Shown here piece by piece: positions 1-7,356 of a stretch of DNA of 15,812 nt (positions within the stretch are counted from its first letter, which is position 1; the number at the start of each line of letters is the position of its first letter). The position numbers were made by a program, and so were the translations under genes. The DNA is from JAKAWQ01 sp035549615 (GTDB lineage: Bacteria; Pseudomonadota; Alphaproteobacteria; Acetobacterales; Acetobacteraceae), in the NCBI GenBank assembly GCA_035549615.1, contig DASZQO010000348.1, positions 1 through 15,812 of the forward strand, given 5' to 3'. The notes below the pieces were generated by a model. That model was not told where the DNA came from, searched no databases, and saw nothing but the letters and a program-made list of their open reading frames with translations.

Positions 1-2306
1 TCATGCTCTCGCCGCTGCTCGCCGGCGACAAGCGCTTCGAAGATATCGTCATCAATGATTTCGCCTGGTACGAGCGCAACAATATTCGGCTCGTCGCCGG
101 CGAGCACGTGGATTGGATCGACCGCAAGGAGCGGATCATCCAGGGCGCCGCGGGCACAAAAGTTCATTACGATCTCGCCCTCCTCGCGACGGGCTCGAAT
201 CCGCTCGCCCTGCCGGTTCCCGGCCGCGAGCTCGGCAACGTGCTCACATTCCGCAGCATCGCCGATGTCGAGGAGATGCTGGCGATCACCAGGCCCGGTT
301 GCCGCGCGGTGGTGATCGGCGGCGGGCTGCTCGGGCTCGAAGCCGCGCACGGGCTCAGCCTGCGCGGTGCCGCGGTCAGCGTGATCCATCTCATGCCGAC
401 GCTGATGGAGCGTCAGCTCGATGCCTCGGCGGCGCATCTTCTGGAAGCGGCGCTCACCGCGCGCGGTATCACGATCCTCACGGCAACCGAAACCGAGGCC
501 TTTCTCGGCGATGAGCGCGTGCGCGCGGTACGGCTCAAGGACGGGCGCGAGATCGCCGCCGATCTTGTGGTGATGGCCGTCGGCATCCGGCCAAATGCCG
601 GCCTCGCCCGGGCGGTCGGGCTTTCCTGCGGCCGCGGTGTCATCGTCGATGAGACAATGCGCACATCGGATCCCGCGATCTTCGCGATCGGCGAATGTGT
701 TGAGCGTGACGGCGAGACCTTCGGGCTGGTCGCTCCGATCTGGGAGATGGCAAAGATCGCAGCGAAGGCGATCGCCGGGATGGAAACGGAGGGATTCCGC
801 TCCGCCGCCGCAATGACACGGCTCAAGGTCTCGGGCATCGATCTTGCCTCGGCAGGCAGGTTTCTCGGCGACGCGACGACCGAAGACATCGTGCTGCGTG
901 ACGCCGCGCGCGGCGTCTATCGCCGGCTGGTGCTGCGCGAGGATCGTATCGTCGGCTTCATCGCGATCGGCGATGCGCGCGACGCCGGGTGGCATTTCCA
1001 ACTGATGAGAGACGGGGTGGATATCGATCCGATCCGCGATACCGTGATCTTCGGCCCTGCCGTGGCGGAGAGTGCGGAAAGCCCGCCCGATCCCTTGGCG
1101 CGGACCGCTTCACTCCCGGACGAGGCCGAGATCTGCGGCTGCAATGGCGTGAGCAAGGGAAGGATCACGGCCGCCATCGCGGAATTCGGCCTCAAGACCA
1201 TTGAGGACGTGCGGGCGAAGACCAAGGCCTCCGCGTCCTGTGGCTCATGCACATCTGAGGTGGAGGCTCTGCTCCGGGCAACGCTTGGCGCGGCGTACGC
1301 ACCCGCTCCGGTCAAGCCGATGTGCAAGTGCACGGAACTTTCGCATGACGAGGTGCGGCGGCGCATCGCCTTCGGGGCGCTCAAATCGATCCCGGCGGTA
1401 ATGCAGGCGTTCGAATGGAAGACGCCGGATGGCTGCGCCTCCTGCCGGCCGGCGCTCAATTTCTATCTCCTCTGCGCCTGGCCCGGCGAATATGTGGATG
1501 ATGCGCAATCGCGCTTCGTCAATGAGCGGATGCACGCGAACATCCAGAAGGACGGCACCTTCTCGGTCGTGCCGCGCATGTGGGGTGGCATCACGAATGC
1601 GCGGGAGCTTCGGGCCATCGCCGATGTGGTCGAGAAATATGCAATCCCGGAGGTCAAGATCACCGGCGGCCAGAGGATCGATATGCTGGGCGTGAGGCGT
1701 GAGGACCTCCCCGCCGTCTGGCGCGATCTCAACGCAGCCGGGCTCGTCTCCGGCCATGCCTATGGCAAGGCGCTGCGGACGGTCAAAACCTGCGTCGGCT
1801 CGGAATGGTGCCGCTTCGGCACCCAGAATTCGACGCGGATGGGCATCGCGCTCGAGAAAATGGCCTGGGGATCATGGCATCCGCACAAGGTAAAGATGGC
1901 GGTCTCGGGCTGCCCGCGGAACTGCGCCGAGGCGAGCATCAAGGATTTCGGCGTGATCGCGACCGAGTCGGGCTGGGAACTCCTCGTCGGTGGCAATGGC
2001 GGGATCAAGCTGCGCGGCACCGACCTGCTCTGCAAAGTGGCAACCGAGGCCGAGGTGCTCGAATATTGTGCGGCATTTCTGCAGCTTTACCGGGAGGAGG
2101 CGCGCTATCTCGAGCGTACTGCGCCGTGGATCGAGCGCGTCGGCATCGAATACGTGCGCGCGCGCGTCGTCGAAGATGAGGAGGGGCGCGCCGCCCTTGC
2201 CGCCCGGTTCCGCCATGCCCAGAGCTTTTCCCAGAGCGATCCCTGGGCAGAACATTCCGGGCGTGATCATGCGGCAAAATTCCAGCCGGTTAAGGAGCTC
2301 GCGTGA
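1..2306 (+). CDS. nirB: Assimilatory nitrite reductase [NAD(P)H] large subunit, 5' partial
   Basis: Cytoplasmic siroheme enzyme reducing nitrite to ammonium with NAD(P)H. The 5' end lies before the window: the visible protein opens at the conserved LSPLLAG segment, which in E. coli NirB sits roughly 45 residues in, so the ATG at 3 is not the start. Visible 767 residues, numbered from that Met: FAD/NAD(P)-binding fold with a second nucleotide motif (VVIGGGLLGLEAA, near 100); a first BFD-type [2Fe-2S] domain (Cys378, Cys380, Cys413, Cys416); a second BFD-like Cys set (441, 443, 478, 481); the nitrite/sulfite reductase ferredoxin-like half domain; and the siroheme/[4Fe-4S] ligands TCVGSEWC (Cys597, Cys603) and GCPRNC (Cys637, Cys641). 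The order and extrapolated length match NirB. It is first in a tightly overlapping nirB-nirD-nasA-cobA operon. In Paracoccus-style nomenclature it would be nasB. Identification is firm. Confidence 0.97.
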   Translation, partial: MLSPLLAGDKRFEDIVINDFAWYERNNIRLVAGEHVDWIDRKERIIQGAAGTKVHYDLALLATGSNPLALPVPGRELGNVLTFRSIADVEEMLAITRPGCRAVVIGGGLLGLEAAHGLSLRGAAVSVIHLMPTLMERQLDASAAHLLEAALTARGITILTATETEAFLGDERVRAVRLKDGREIAADLVVMAVGIRPNAGLARAVGLSCGRGVIVDETMRTSDPAIFAIGECVERDGETFGLVAPIWEMAKIAAKAIAGMETEGFRSAAAMTRLKVSGIDLASAGRFLGDATTEDIVLRDAARGVYRRLVLREDRIVGFIAIGDARDAGWHFQLMRDGVDIDPIRDTVIFGPAVAESAESPPDPLARTASLPDEAEICGCNGVSKGRITAAIAEFGLKTIEDVRAKTKASASCGSCTSEVEALLRATLGAAYAPAPVKPMCKCTELSHDEVRRRIAFGALKSIPAVMQAFEWKTPDGCASCRPALNFYLLCAWPGEYVDDAQSRFVNERMHANIQKDGTFSVVPRMWGGITNARELRAIADVVEKYAIPEVKITGGQRIDMLGVRREDLPAVWRDLNAAGLVSGHAYGKALRTVKTCVGSEWCRFGTQNSTRMGIALEKMAWGSWHPHKVKMAVSGCPRNCAEASIKDFGVIATESGWELLVGGNGGIKLRGTDLLCKVATEAEVLEYCAAFLQLYREEARYLERTAPWIERVGIEYVRARVVEDEEGRAALAARFRHAQSFSQSDPWAEHSGRDHAAKFQPVKELA

Positions 2307-2641
2307 TGGATGGAACCCTCGTCAGCGACGAGAGCATCGATGTCGCCGGGCTCGAGGAAATCCCACGGCGCGGCGCGCGGACGGTGGTTACGCAGGGGGA
2401 GACGATCGCCCTGTTCCGCACCGGCGAAGACCGGGTCTTCGCGCTCGCCGATCGCTGCCCGCATCGTGGCGGCCCGCTCAGCCACGGCATCGTGCATGGT
2501 GAGCGTGTCACCTGCCCGCTCCACAACTGGGTCATCGCGCTCGCAACCGGCATCGCCGAAGGAGAGGAAGCCCCCTGCGTGCCGTGTTTTCGCGTGCGGG
2601 TGGAGGACGGGCGCATTCTCCTTTCCCTCAATGGAGCATGA
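2306..2641 (+). CDS. nirD: Nitrite reductase small subunit, Rieske-type (NirD/NasG)
   Basis: Small electron-transfer partner of NirB, 111 residues. The sequence keeps a complete Rieske [2Fe-2S] ligand set, CPH (Cys51, His53) and CPLH (Cys70, His73), within a Rieske-like fold. E. coli NirD is known to lack these ligands, so this protein is closer to the ferredoxin-like NasG of Paracoccus, which serves both nitrite and nitrate reductase. The ATG at 2306 is chosen because it forms TGATG with the nirB stop and lies 8 nt after AAGGAG (2292-2297). A GTG at 2303, one codon earlier in the same frame, is the alternative. The stop overlaps the nasA start (ATGA at 2638-2641). Identification as the NirD family is firm; a direct electron-donor role to NasA is inference. 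Confidence 0.94.
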   Translation: MDGTLVSDESIDVAGLEEIPRRGARTVVTQGETIALFRTGEDRVFALADRCPHRGGPLSHGIVHGERVTCPLHNWVIALATGIAEGEEAPCVPCFRVRVEDGRILLSLNGA

Positions 2642-5265
2642 AAACCACCTGCCCTTACTGCGGCGTCGGCTGCGGCGTACGCGCGGCCTCCGATGGCATC
2701 GGGGGCGATCCGGACCATCCGGCCAATCGTGGCCGGCTTTGCGTCAAGGGGAAAACGCTCGGCCTCACCCTCGATGATCGCGAACGTCTCATCACGCCTT
2801 TGATCAATGGCCGGGAAACAAGCTGGGATGCAGCGCTCGATCTCGCCGCCGCCCGCTTCCGCGCCGCGATCGCCGCTCATGGGCCGGACTCGGTCGCCTT
2901 TTACGTGTCCGGCCAGTTCCTCACCGAGGATTATTACGTCGCCAACAAGCTGATGAAAGGCTTCATCGGCAGCGCGAATATCGACACCAACTCGCGCCTT
3001 TGCATGGCCTCCCCGGTTGCTGCGCATATCCGCGCCTTCGGTGAGGACGTTGTTCCGGGACTCTACGAGGATTTCGAGGAAGCGGATCTTATTCTCTTTG
3101 TCGGCTCCAACGCCGCCTGGTGCCATCCGGTTCTCTTTCAGCGCGTGCTCGCGGCCCGCGAGAGGCGCGGCAGCCGGATCATCGTCGTCGATCCGCGGCG
3201 AAGTGCAACGGCCGAACTCGCCGATCTGCACGTGCCGGTCGCTCCTGGCGGCGATGGCGCGCTGTTCGCCGCCCTGCTTGCCGAATGCGCCCGGCGCGGA
3301 GCGCTCGACCATGATTATATCGCCCGCTATACCAGCGGTTTTCCGGAAGCGCTCGCGGCGGCGGCGGAGGTTCCCCATGGCGTTGATTCCGCCCTTTTTG
3401 CCACGCTCGCCACGCATGTCGCGGCCACGCCGCGTATGGTCACCGCCTTCTCGCAAGGCGTCAACCAATCGGTGCACGGCACCGATACGGTGCAGGCGAT
3501 CCTCAATCTCCATCTCGCCACAGGAAGAATCGGCAAGCTTGGCGCGGCGCCCTTCTCGCTCACCGGCCAGCCGAACGCGATGGGCGGGCGTGAGGTGGGC
3601 GGGCTCGCCACCCAGCTCGCAGCCCATATCGGTTTCGGGGACGAAGCGGCGCGCGCGCGGCTCGCGCGCTTCTGGCACGCCCCGAACCTCGCCCGTAAGC
3701 CCGGGCTCAAGGCTGTCGATCTCTTCGATTCCGTGCATGACGGAGAGATCAAGGCCCTCTGGATCGCCGGCACCAACCCCGCCGAGAGCATGCCGCAGAG
3801 CGGCCGCGTGCGCGCGGCACTCGATCGTTGCCCTTTCGTCGTCGCCGCTGATTGCTGGCCGACCGCAACGACCGCGCGCGCCCATCTCGTGCTGCCGGCC
3901 TCTGGCTGGTCGGAGAAGGACGGCACCGTCACCAACTCGGAGCGCATGATCTCGCGCCAGCGCGCCTTTCGCCGTGCGCCCGGCGCCGCGAGACCGGACT
4001 GGTGGATGTTCGCCGAGCTCGGACGCCGTCTGGGTTTTCCCCAAAACTTCGATTTTTCGGGTCCGGCGGCGATCTTCCGCGAGCATGCAGCGCTCACCGC
4101 CTATCTCAATCACCGCGCGCGGCTATTCGATCTCGGCACGCTCGCGAATATCTCGGATGTGGAATATGATGCGCTCACCCCCCGGCGCTGGCCGCTCGGA
4201 ACCCGAGAGGAGCGCCTCTTCGCCAATGGCGGCTTCCCGACCGAGGATGGCCGCGCCCGTTTCGTCGCTGTCGCGCCCCCCTTGGCGCCGGCCAAGCCCG
4301 GCCCTCCTTTCACACCGAGCACCTCTTTCACATTGAACACTGGCCGGCTGCGCGATCAGTGGCACACGATGACCCGCACCGGCCGGGTCACCGCGCTCAT
4401 GACGCATCGCGAGGAAGCGCAACTGGAAATCGCCCCGGCCGATGCCCAGCGGCTCGACATCGCGCCCGGCGATCCTGTCGCGATCGCGAATGGTGAAAAA
4501 CGCACCGTGCTGCCTGCAGTGATCACGCCGGGGCAACGCGAAGGCACACTGTTCGCCGCGATCCACTGGACGGAGGCAGCAGGCAGCGCGGGCACGATCA
4601 ACGCCGTCATCGGTGCCGCGCGCGATCCGGTCTCCGGCCAGCCTGCCTTCAAACATGGCCATGTTCGCATCGCGCGCCTCACGCCGCGCTGGCACGGCAT
4701 CGCTCTCGCCTCCATCCCCGTCACTCTCCAGCCTGGCCTCAGCGGAAAAGCGCTCTGGTCGCGCACCCCGCGCGCCGATGGGCGTGTCTTGCTCCGCTTC
4801 ACCGGGCTCTCGCCCTTGTTCCCCGCCGAGACGGGCCAGGCGATCGCCGGGTCACTGTTCGTGCTGCCCGCGGAGGTGCCCACGGTCGATTATGCCGATG
4901 TACGCCGCTCGGTCTTCCGTCTTGCCCTGCTGGACAGATCGAAACTCGTTCTGCTCCTCCATCTTTCACCTGCGGGCCAAGCTTTGCCAGCACCCGAAGC
5001 GCTCGAAACCCTCTTCACACGCGCCTGGGACAGGCACGATCCGGCCGCGCTCTTCACCAGCCGGAAAAGTGCGGAGCATGGCGAGAGAATTCTCTGTGTC
5101 TGTCATCAGGTGAGCGAACGTACGATCCAGAACGCCATCGCGCGCGACGGCCTCGCCGACCCTGCCGCCATCGGCCGCGCAACCCGGGCCGGCACAGGCT
5201 GCGGCTCCTGCCTCTCCGAACTGAAAGGATTGCTCCGTGAGGCACGCCTCCGCGAACCCGCATGA
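2638..5265 (+). CDS. nasA: Assimilatory nitrate reductase catalytic subunit with C-terminal BFD [2Fe-2S] domain
   Basis: Cytoplasmic molybdenum enzyme reducing nitrate to nitrite, 875 residues. The N-terminal [4Fe-4S] ligands are CPYCGVGC plus a later Cys (Cys5, Cys8, Cys12, Cys35). The Mo ligand Cys122 is in SRLCMASPVAAH, typical of Nas/Nap-type Mo-bis-MGD reductases. The long middle carries the molybdopterin oxidoreductase domain, followed by the molydopterin-dinucleotide-binding domain around 565-700 (NTGRLRDQWHTMTRTGR). The last 58 residues form a BFD-type [2Fe-2S] domain (Cys820, Cys822, Cys855, Cys858), a known NasA architecture. The ATG at 2638 is chosen because it overlaps the nirD stop as ATGA and puts CPYCG at the expected distance from the N-terminus; the same frame is open for 18 more codons upstream, but those overlap nirD. 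The GGAG before it is only 1 nt from the ATG, so initiation probably depends on coupling to nirD. Also called nasC in Paracoccus. Confidence 0.96.
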   Translation: MKTTCPYCGVGCGVRAASDGIGGDPDHPANRGRLCVKGKTLGLTLDDRERLITPLINGRETSWDAALDLAAARFRAAIAAHGPDSVAFYVSGQFLTEDYYVANKLMKGFIGSANIDTNSRLCMASPVAAHIRAFGEDVVPGLYEDFEEADLILFVGSNAAWCHPVLFQRVLAARERRGSRIIVVDPRRSATAELADLHVPVAPGGDGALFAALLAECARRGALDHDYIARYTSGFPEALAAAAEVPHGVDSALFATLATHVAATPRMVTAFSQGVNQSVHGTDTVQAILNLHLATGRIGKLGAAPFSLTGQPNAMGGREVGGLATQLAAHIGFGDEAARARLARFWHAPNLARKPGLKAVDLFDSVHDGEIKALWIAGTNPAESMPQSGRVRAALDRCPFVVAADCWPTATTARAHLVLPASGWSEKDGTVTNSERMISRQRAFRRAPGAARPDWWMFAELGRRLGFPQNFDFSGPAAIFREHAALTAYLNHRARLFDLGTLANISDVEYDALTPRRWPLGTREERLFANGGFPTEDGRARFVAVAPPLAPAKPGPPFTPSTSFTLNTGRLRDQWHTMTRTGRVTALMTHREEAQLEIAPADAQRLDIAPGDPVAIANGEKRTVLPAVITPGQREGTLFAAIHWTEAAGSAGTINAVIGAARDPVSGQPAFKHGHVRIARLTPRWHGIALASIPVTLQPGLSGKALWSRTPRADGRVLLRFTGLSPLFPAETGQAIAGSLFVLPAEVPTVDYADVRRSVFRLALLDRSKLVLLLHLSPAGQALPAPEALETLFTRAWDRHDPAALFTSRKSAEHGERILCVCHQVSERTIQNAIARDGLADPAAIGRATRAGTGCGSCLSELKGLLREARLREPA

Positions 5266-6100
5266 CTGGCCGCCACGCACGGTGATCCTCGCTGGCGCGG
5301 GTCCGGGCGATCCGGACCTGTTGACCGTGAAGGCCGCCCGCGCGATCGATACCGCCGAGATCATCCTGCATGACGCGCTGGTCGATCACCGGGTCCTCGC
5401 CCTCGCCCGGACGGCGCGGCTCGTGGATGTGGGCAAGCGCTGCGGCCGCCACACGATGAGCCAGGACGCGATCAACCGGGCGCTCATCGCCGCCGCATGC
5501 GGTGGCGCGCGGGTGCTGCGGCTTAAGGGGGGCGACCCGATGGTGTTCGGCCGCGCCAATGAGGAGATCGCCGCCCTGCGCGCGGCCGGTCTCGAGGTCC
5601 GCATCATTCCCGGCATCACCGCGGCAAGCGCCGCGGCCGCGTCGCTGGAAGCCTCTCTCACCATGCGCGGATGCGCCCGTCTCGTCACGTTTCTCACCGG
5701 CCATGGCAGCGACGGCAGGCTTCCCGATCAGGACTGGGCGGCGCTCGCGCGGATGCGCTCCACGCTCGCCATCTATATGGGCGCGCGCCACGCGCGGTTG
5801 ATTGCCGAGCACCTGATCGCGGCGGGTCTCGATCCGGCCACACCGGCCGCCATCGTCTGCAACGCAAGCCGCGCGGGCGAAAAACTCTGGCAGGGCCGTC
5901 TGGTCGATCTCGCCGACGCTTCCGGTATCGATGATCTTGCCGCGCCATCTCTGGTCCTGATCGGCGCCGCTCTCGCCAGGGCGCGCTGTCCCCTGCAACA
6001 GGGCCGGGATCTTGAAGCCCCGGCACCCCCCACTCTGCCGCATCGGCCTGCGGATCGGCGCGGCGATGCCCGAGCAGCCCCGCGCGATTGCGGATTCTGA
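5237..6100 (+). CDS. cobA: Uroporphyrinogen-III C-methyltransferase (SUMT), siroheme precursor synthesis
   Basis: SAM-dependent enzyme that methylates uroporphyrinogen III to precorrin-2, the precursor of siroheme (and cobalamin). It has 287 residues. Family motifs visible: GAGPGDPDLLT (20-30), DALVD, GKRCGRHTMSQ, LKGGDPMVFGRANEE (SUMT signature) and PGITAASAAAA. GTG at 5237 is chosen because AAAGGA (5224-5229) lies 7 nt upstream; this overlaps the end of nasA by 29 nt. A later in-frame GTG at 5282 would cut off the usual residues before the first beta strand. No precorrin-2 dehydrogenase/ferrochelatase domain is fused, so those steps must come from elsewhere (a CysG N-terminal or Met8-like protein). 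The last 35 or so residues, after LVLIGAALARA, are Pro/Arg/Ala-rich and look like a non-conserved tail. The operon position implies the product feeds NirB siroheme. The symbol cysG is also used. Confidence 0.93.
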   Translation: MRHASANPHDWPPRTVILAGAGPGDPDLLTVKAARAIDTAEIILHDALVDHRVLALARTARLVDVGKRCGRHTMSQDAINRALIAAACGGARVLRLKGGDPMVFGRANEEIAALRAAGLEVRIIPGITAASAAAASLEASLTMRGCARLVTFLTGHGSDGRLPDQDWAALARMRSTLAIYMGARHARLIAEHLIAAGLDPATPAAIVCNASRAGEKLWQGRLVDLADASGIDDLAAPSLVLIGAALARARCPLQQGRDLEAPAPPTLPHRPADRRGDARAAPRDCGF

Positions 6101-6363
6101 CCGCCATCCCCCATTGCCGATCGCATCTCCGCCGCGCTTGCACGCACAAGGAGGCGGCTCGCCGGAGCGCGTTCCGTTTGACGGAACACGCTTCAGGCGC
6201 GTTTCGCCGGCCAGATCGACGCGCGCGCGGATCGCCCTGTGATCCCGTCGAGCGCGATCTGCTCTAAGCGCACAATCCTCTCCCGCAGCTTGAGGCTCTT
6301 CCTGCCCGGCACGCCATCGAAGGCGCGGCCGCGATCGTGGCGCGCAAATTGCGGGACATCCCA
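6101..6363. other. Convergent intergenic region, no gene seen
   Basis: This 263-bp gap lies between the stop of the SUMT gene (+) and the stop of the RpiR gene (-). I find no start with a ribosome binding site and no recognisable protein on either strand. Its main structure is the hairpin at 6164-6194. Past the rpiR stop codon the same minus-strand frame stays open for about 50 codons, but with GC-rich DNA this is weak evidence of anything. Confidence 0.6.
6164..6194. terminator. Hairpin between convergent genes, possible terminator or Hyphomicrobiales-type intergenic repeat
   Basis: A 13-bp stem (6164-6176 with 6182-6194) encloses the 5-nt loop TTTGA. It contains one C/A mismatch and one G-T pair. 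The core reads GCGTTCCG-TTTGA-CGGAAC. There is no run of T directly after it on either strand, so it is not a classic intrinsic terminator, though it is well placed to end transcription from both sides. Short palindromes of this kind recur between genes in many Hyphomicrobiales genomes, so a dispersed repeat is an equal possibility. Confidence 0.5.
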
Positions 6364-7230
6364 TCAGCCGCCACGCGGCACATGCCGCATTGTTTCCAGC
6401 GCCGCCAGCCGGCTCTCCGCCGTTGACCAGAGCCGTTCGGTGGTCGATGCGACAACAGCCTCGACCAGAGCCAGCAGCGCAACCATGGAATCCCAGCGCG
6501 ACGGCACCGGAACATGGGCCGCGAGGATATGGGCTGCTTTTTGAGCGATGGGCGAAAGCCACTGGTCTGTAAACAGAACGATACCAACACGACGGTCTGA
6601 AGCGATGGCGGCGAGCTCGGCCAGATCCGGCGCATAGCGCCGGATGTCGAAGATCACCAGGCAATCACGCTCGCCAAGATCGAGAAGATGATCCCGCCAG
6701 TTGGCGCTCTGGCCGCCGATATGGCTGACACCGGAACGAATGATCCTCAGATGAAAGCTCAAATAAAGCGCGAGTGCGTCGCTAAAGCGGCCGCCGATCG
6801 TCAGCACCTTTCGGCGGCGATCCGAAAAGATATCGACCACGGCGTCAAATTCGGCGGATGGTACGCTGCGAAACGTCTTGGCAAGATTGTCTGCGAGCGA
6901 CTGATGGAAGCGATTCAGAAGCTGCCCCGTAGGCGTGGTGCTTTCGAGCGAAAAGCGGGCCTTCACGAGGGGTGACTGGACCTGCTGCTCAAGCTCGCTG
7001 CGGAGCGCGCGCTGGAAATCCGGATAGCTCGCGAAACCCAGCCGCGACACAAAGCGGAGCACCGTCGGCGCACTGACCTGAGCTCGGCAGGCGAACTCAG
7101 AGACCGTTTCGAGCCCGGCAACGGGATAATTGGCGAGCAGGATATGCGCCACCTTGCGCTCGGTTGGCGTGAGCCGGCCGAGCCCGAGCCGGATCCGTTC
7201 CGAGATCGTTGCACTCTCATCCAGCGTCAT
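6364..7230 (-). CDS. RpiR-family transcriptional regulator (HTH + SIS domain)
   Basis: DNA-binding regulator, 288 residues, the usual RpiR length. The N-terminal HTH_6 domain spans about 12-80 (LTPTERKVAHILLANYP, then a recognition helix region SAPTVLRFVSRLGFASYPDFQ). A linker leads to a SIS domain of about 128-255 (KVLTIGGRFSDALALYLSFHL and VIFDIRRYAPDLAELAAIA), the fold that binds sugar phosphates or other small ligands in this family. The ATG at 7230 is preceded by GGGGAGG on the minus strand about 4-5 nt upstream. It is divergent from the amidohydrolase gene across a 126-bp AT-rich gap with a strong promoter and paired candidate operators, so it most likely controls the plus-strand amine cluster and perhaps itself. 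Its effector is unknown; a gamma-glutamyl intermediate or the amine itself are guesses. Confidence 0.93.
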   Translation of the reverse strand: MTLDESATISERIRLGLGRLTPTERKVAHILLANYPVAGLETVSEFACRAQVSAPTVLRFVSRLGFASYPDFQRALRSELEQQVQSPLVKARFSLESTTPTGQLLNRFHQSLADNLAKTFRSVPSAEFDAVVDIFSDRRRKVLTIGGRFSDALALYLSFHLRIIRSGVSHIGGQSANWRDHLLDLGERDCLVIFDIRRYAPDLAELAAIASDRRVGIVLFTDQWLSPIAQKAAHILAAHVPVPSRWDSMVALLALVEAVVASTTERLWSTAESRLAALETMRHVPRGG

Positions 7231-7280
7231 GCCGCCTCCCCTGCGCCACCAGTCTTCGCGGCCCCGAACCGCCTGCGGGC

Positions 7281-7295
7281 GTATTTCCTATTACA
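7281..7295. promoter_or_regulatory. Candidate RpiR operator, distal copy
   Basis: GTATTTCCTATTACA lies just upstream of the -35 box at 7300. It shares 11 of 15 bases with the element at 7320-7334 and starts exactly 39 bp before it. Both have GTA...TAC ends with an 8-bp centre. The ATTACA half resembles the ends of HexR-type (RpiR family) sites of the form TGTAAT-n-ATTACA. Assignment to this regulator is inference from position and similarity. Confidence 0.5.
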
Positions 7296-7299
7296 GAAC

Positions 7300-7326
7300 T
7301 TGACATTCATTTCATTTTGGTATAAT
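7300..7326 (+). promoter_or_regulatory. Sigma70-type promoter with extended -10 for the amine cluster
   Basis: TTGACA at 7300-7305 matches the consensus -35. TATAAT at 7321-7326 matches the consensus -10, with TGG directly before it giving an extended -10 (TGnTATAAT). The spacer is 15 bp, shorter than the usual 17, which the extended -10 may offset. It sits in a strikingly AT-rich stretch of otherwise GC-rich DNA, about 31 bp before the GTG start of the amidohydrolase gene. The leader would be very short. Confidence 0.75.
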
Positions 7327-7334
7327 TTATTACA
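7320..7334. promoter_or_regulatory. Candidate RpiR operator covering the -10 box
   Basis: GTATAATTTATTACA is the second copy of the element at 7281-7295 and contains the entire -10 hexamer. A protein bound here would block RNA polymerase, which fits repression. On the minus strand it reads TGTAATAAATTATAC, where TGTAAT matches a half-site of HexR-like RpiR operators. Regulator identity is inferred from the neighbouring divergent gene. Confidence 0.55.
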
Positions 7335-7356
7335 ACTCGGCAGGGGAGGCGACAGA

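Noticed and set aside
2290..4113. Long minus-strand open frame of about 607 codons opposite nirD and nasA
   Set aside because: It lies antisense to well-identified genes, its translation is Arg/Ala/Gly-rich with no recognisable domain, and long antisense frames are expected in GC-rich coding DNA.
6213..6363. In-frame open stretch of about 50 codons after the rpiR stop
   Set aside because: RpiR already has full family length and a normal C-terminus. The extension has no homology I recognise and no sign of readthrough signals.
5054..6664. Minus-strand open frame of about 536 codons opposite cobA and across the convergent gap
   Set aside because: It is a shadow of the SUMT and RpiR genes in other frames, with no family motif; the RpiR frame accounts for 6364-7230.
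7144..7356. N-terminal extension of the amidohydrolase starting inside rpiR
   Set aside because: It would start inside the divergent gene and translate the promoter region; the GTG at 7357 has a strong ribosome binding site and fits the family N-terminus.
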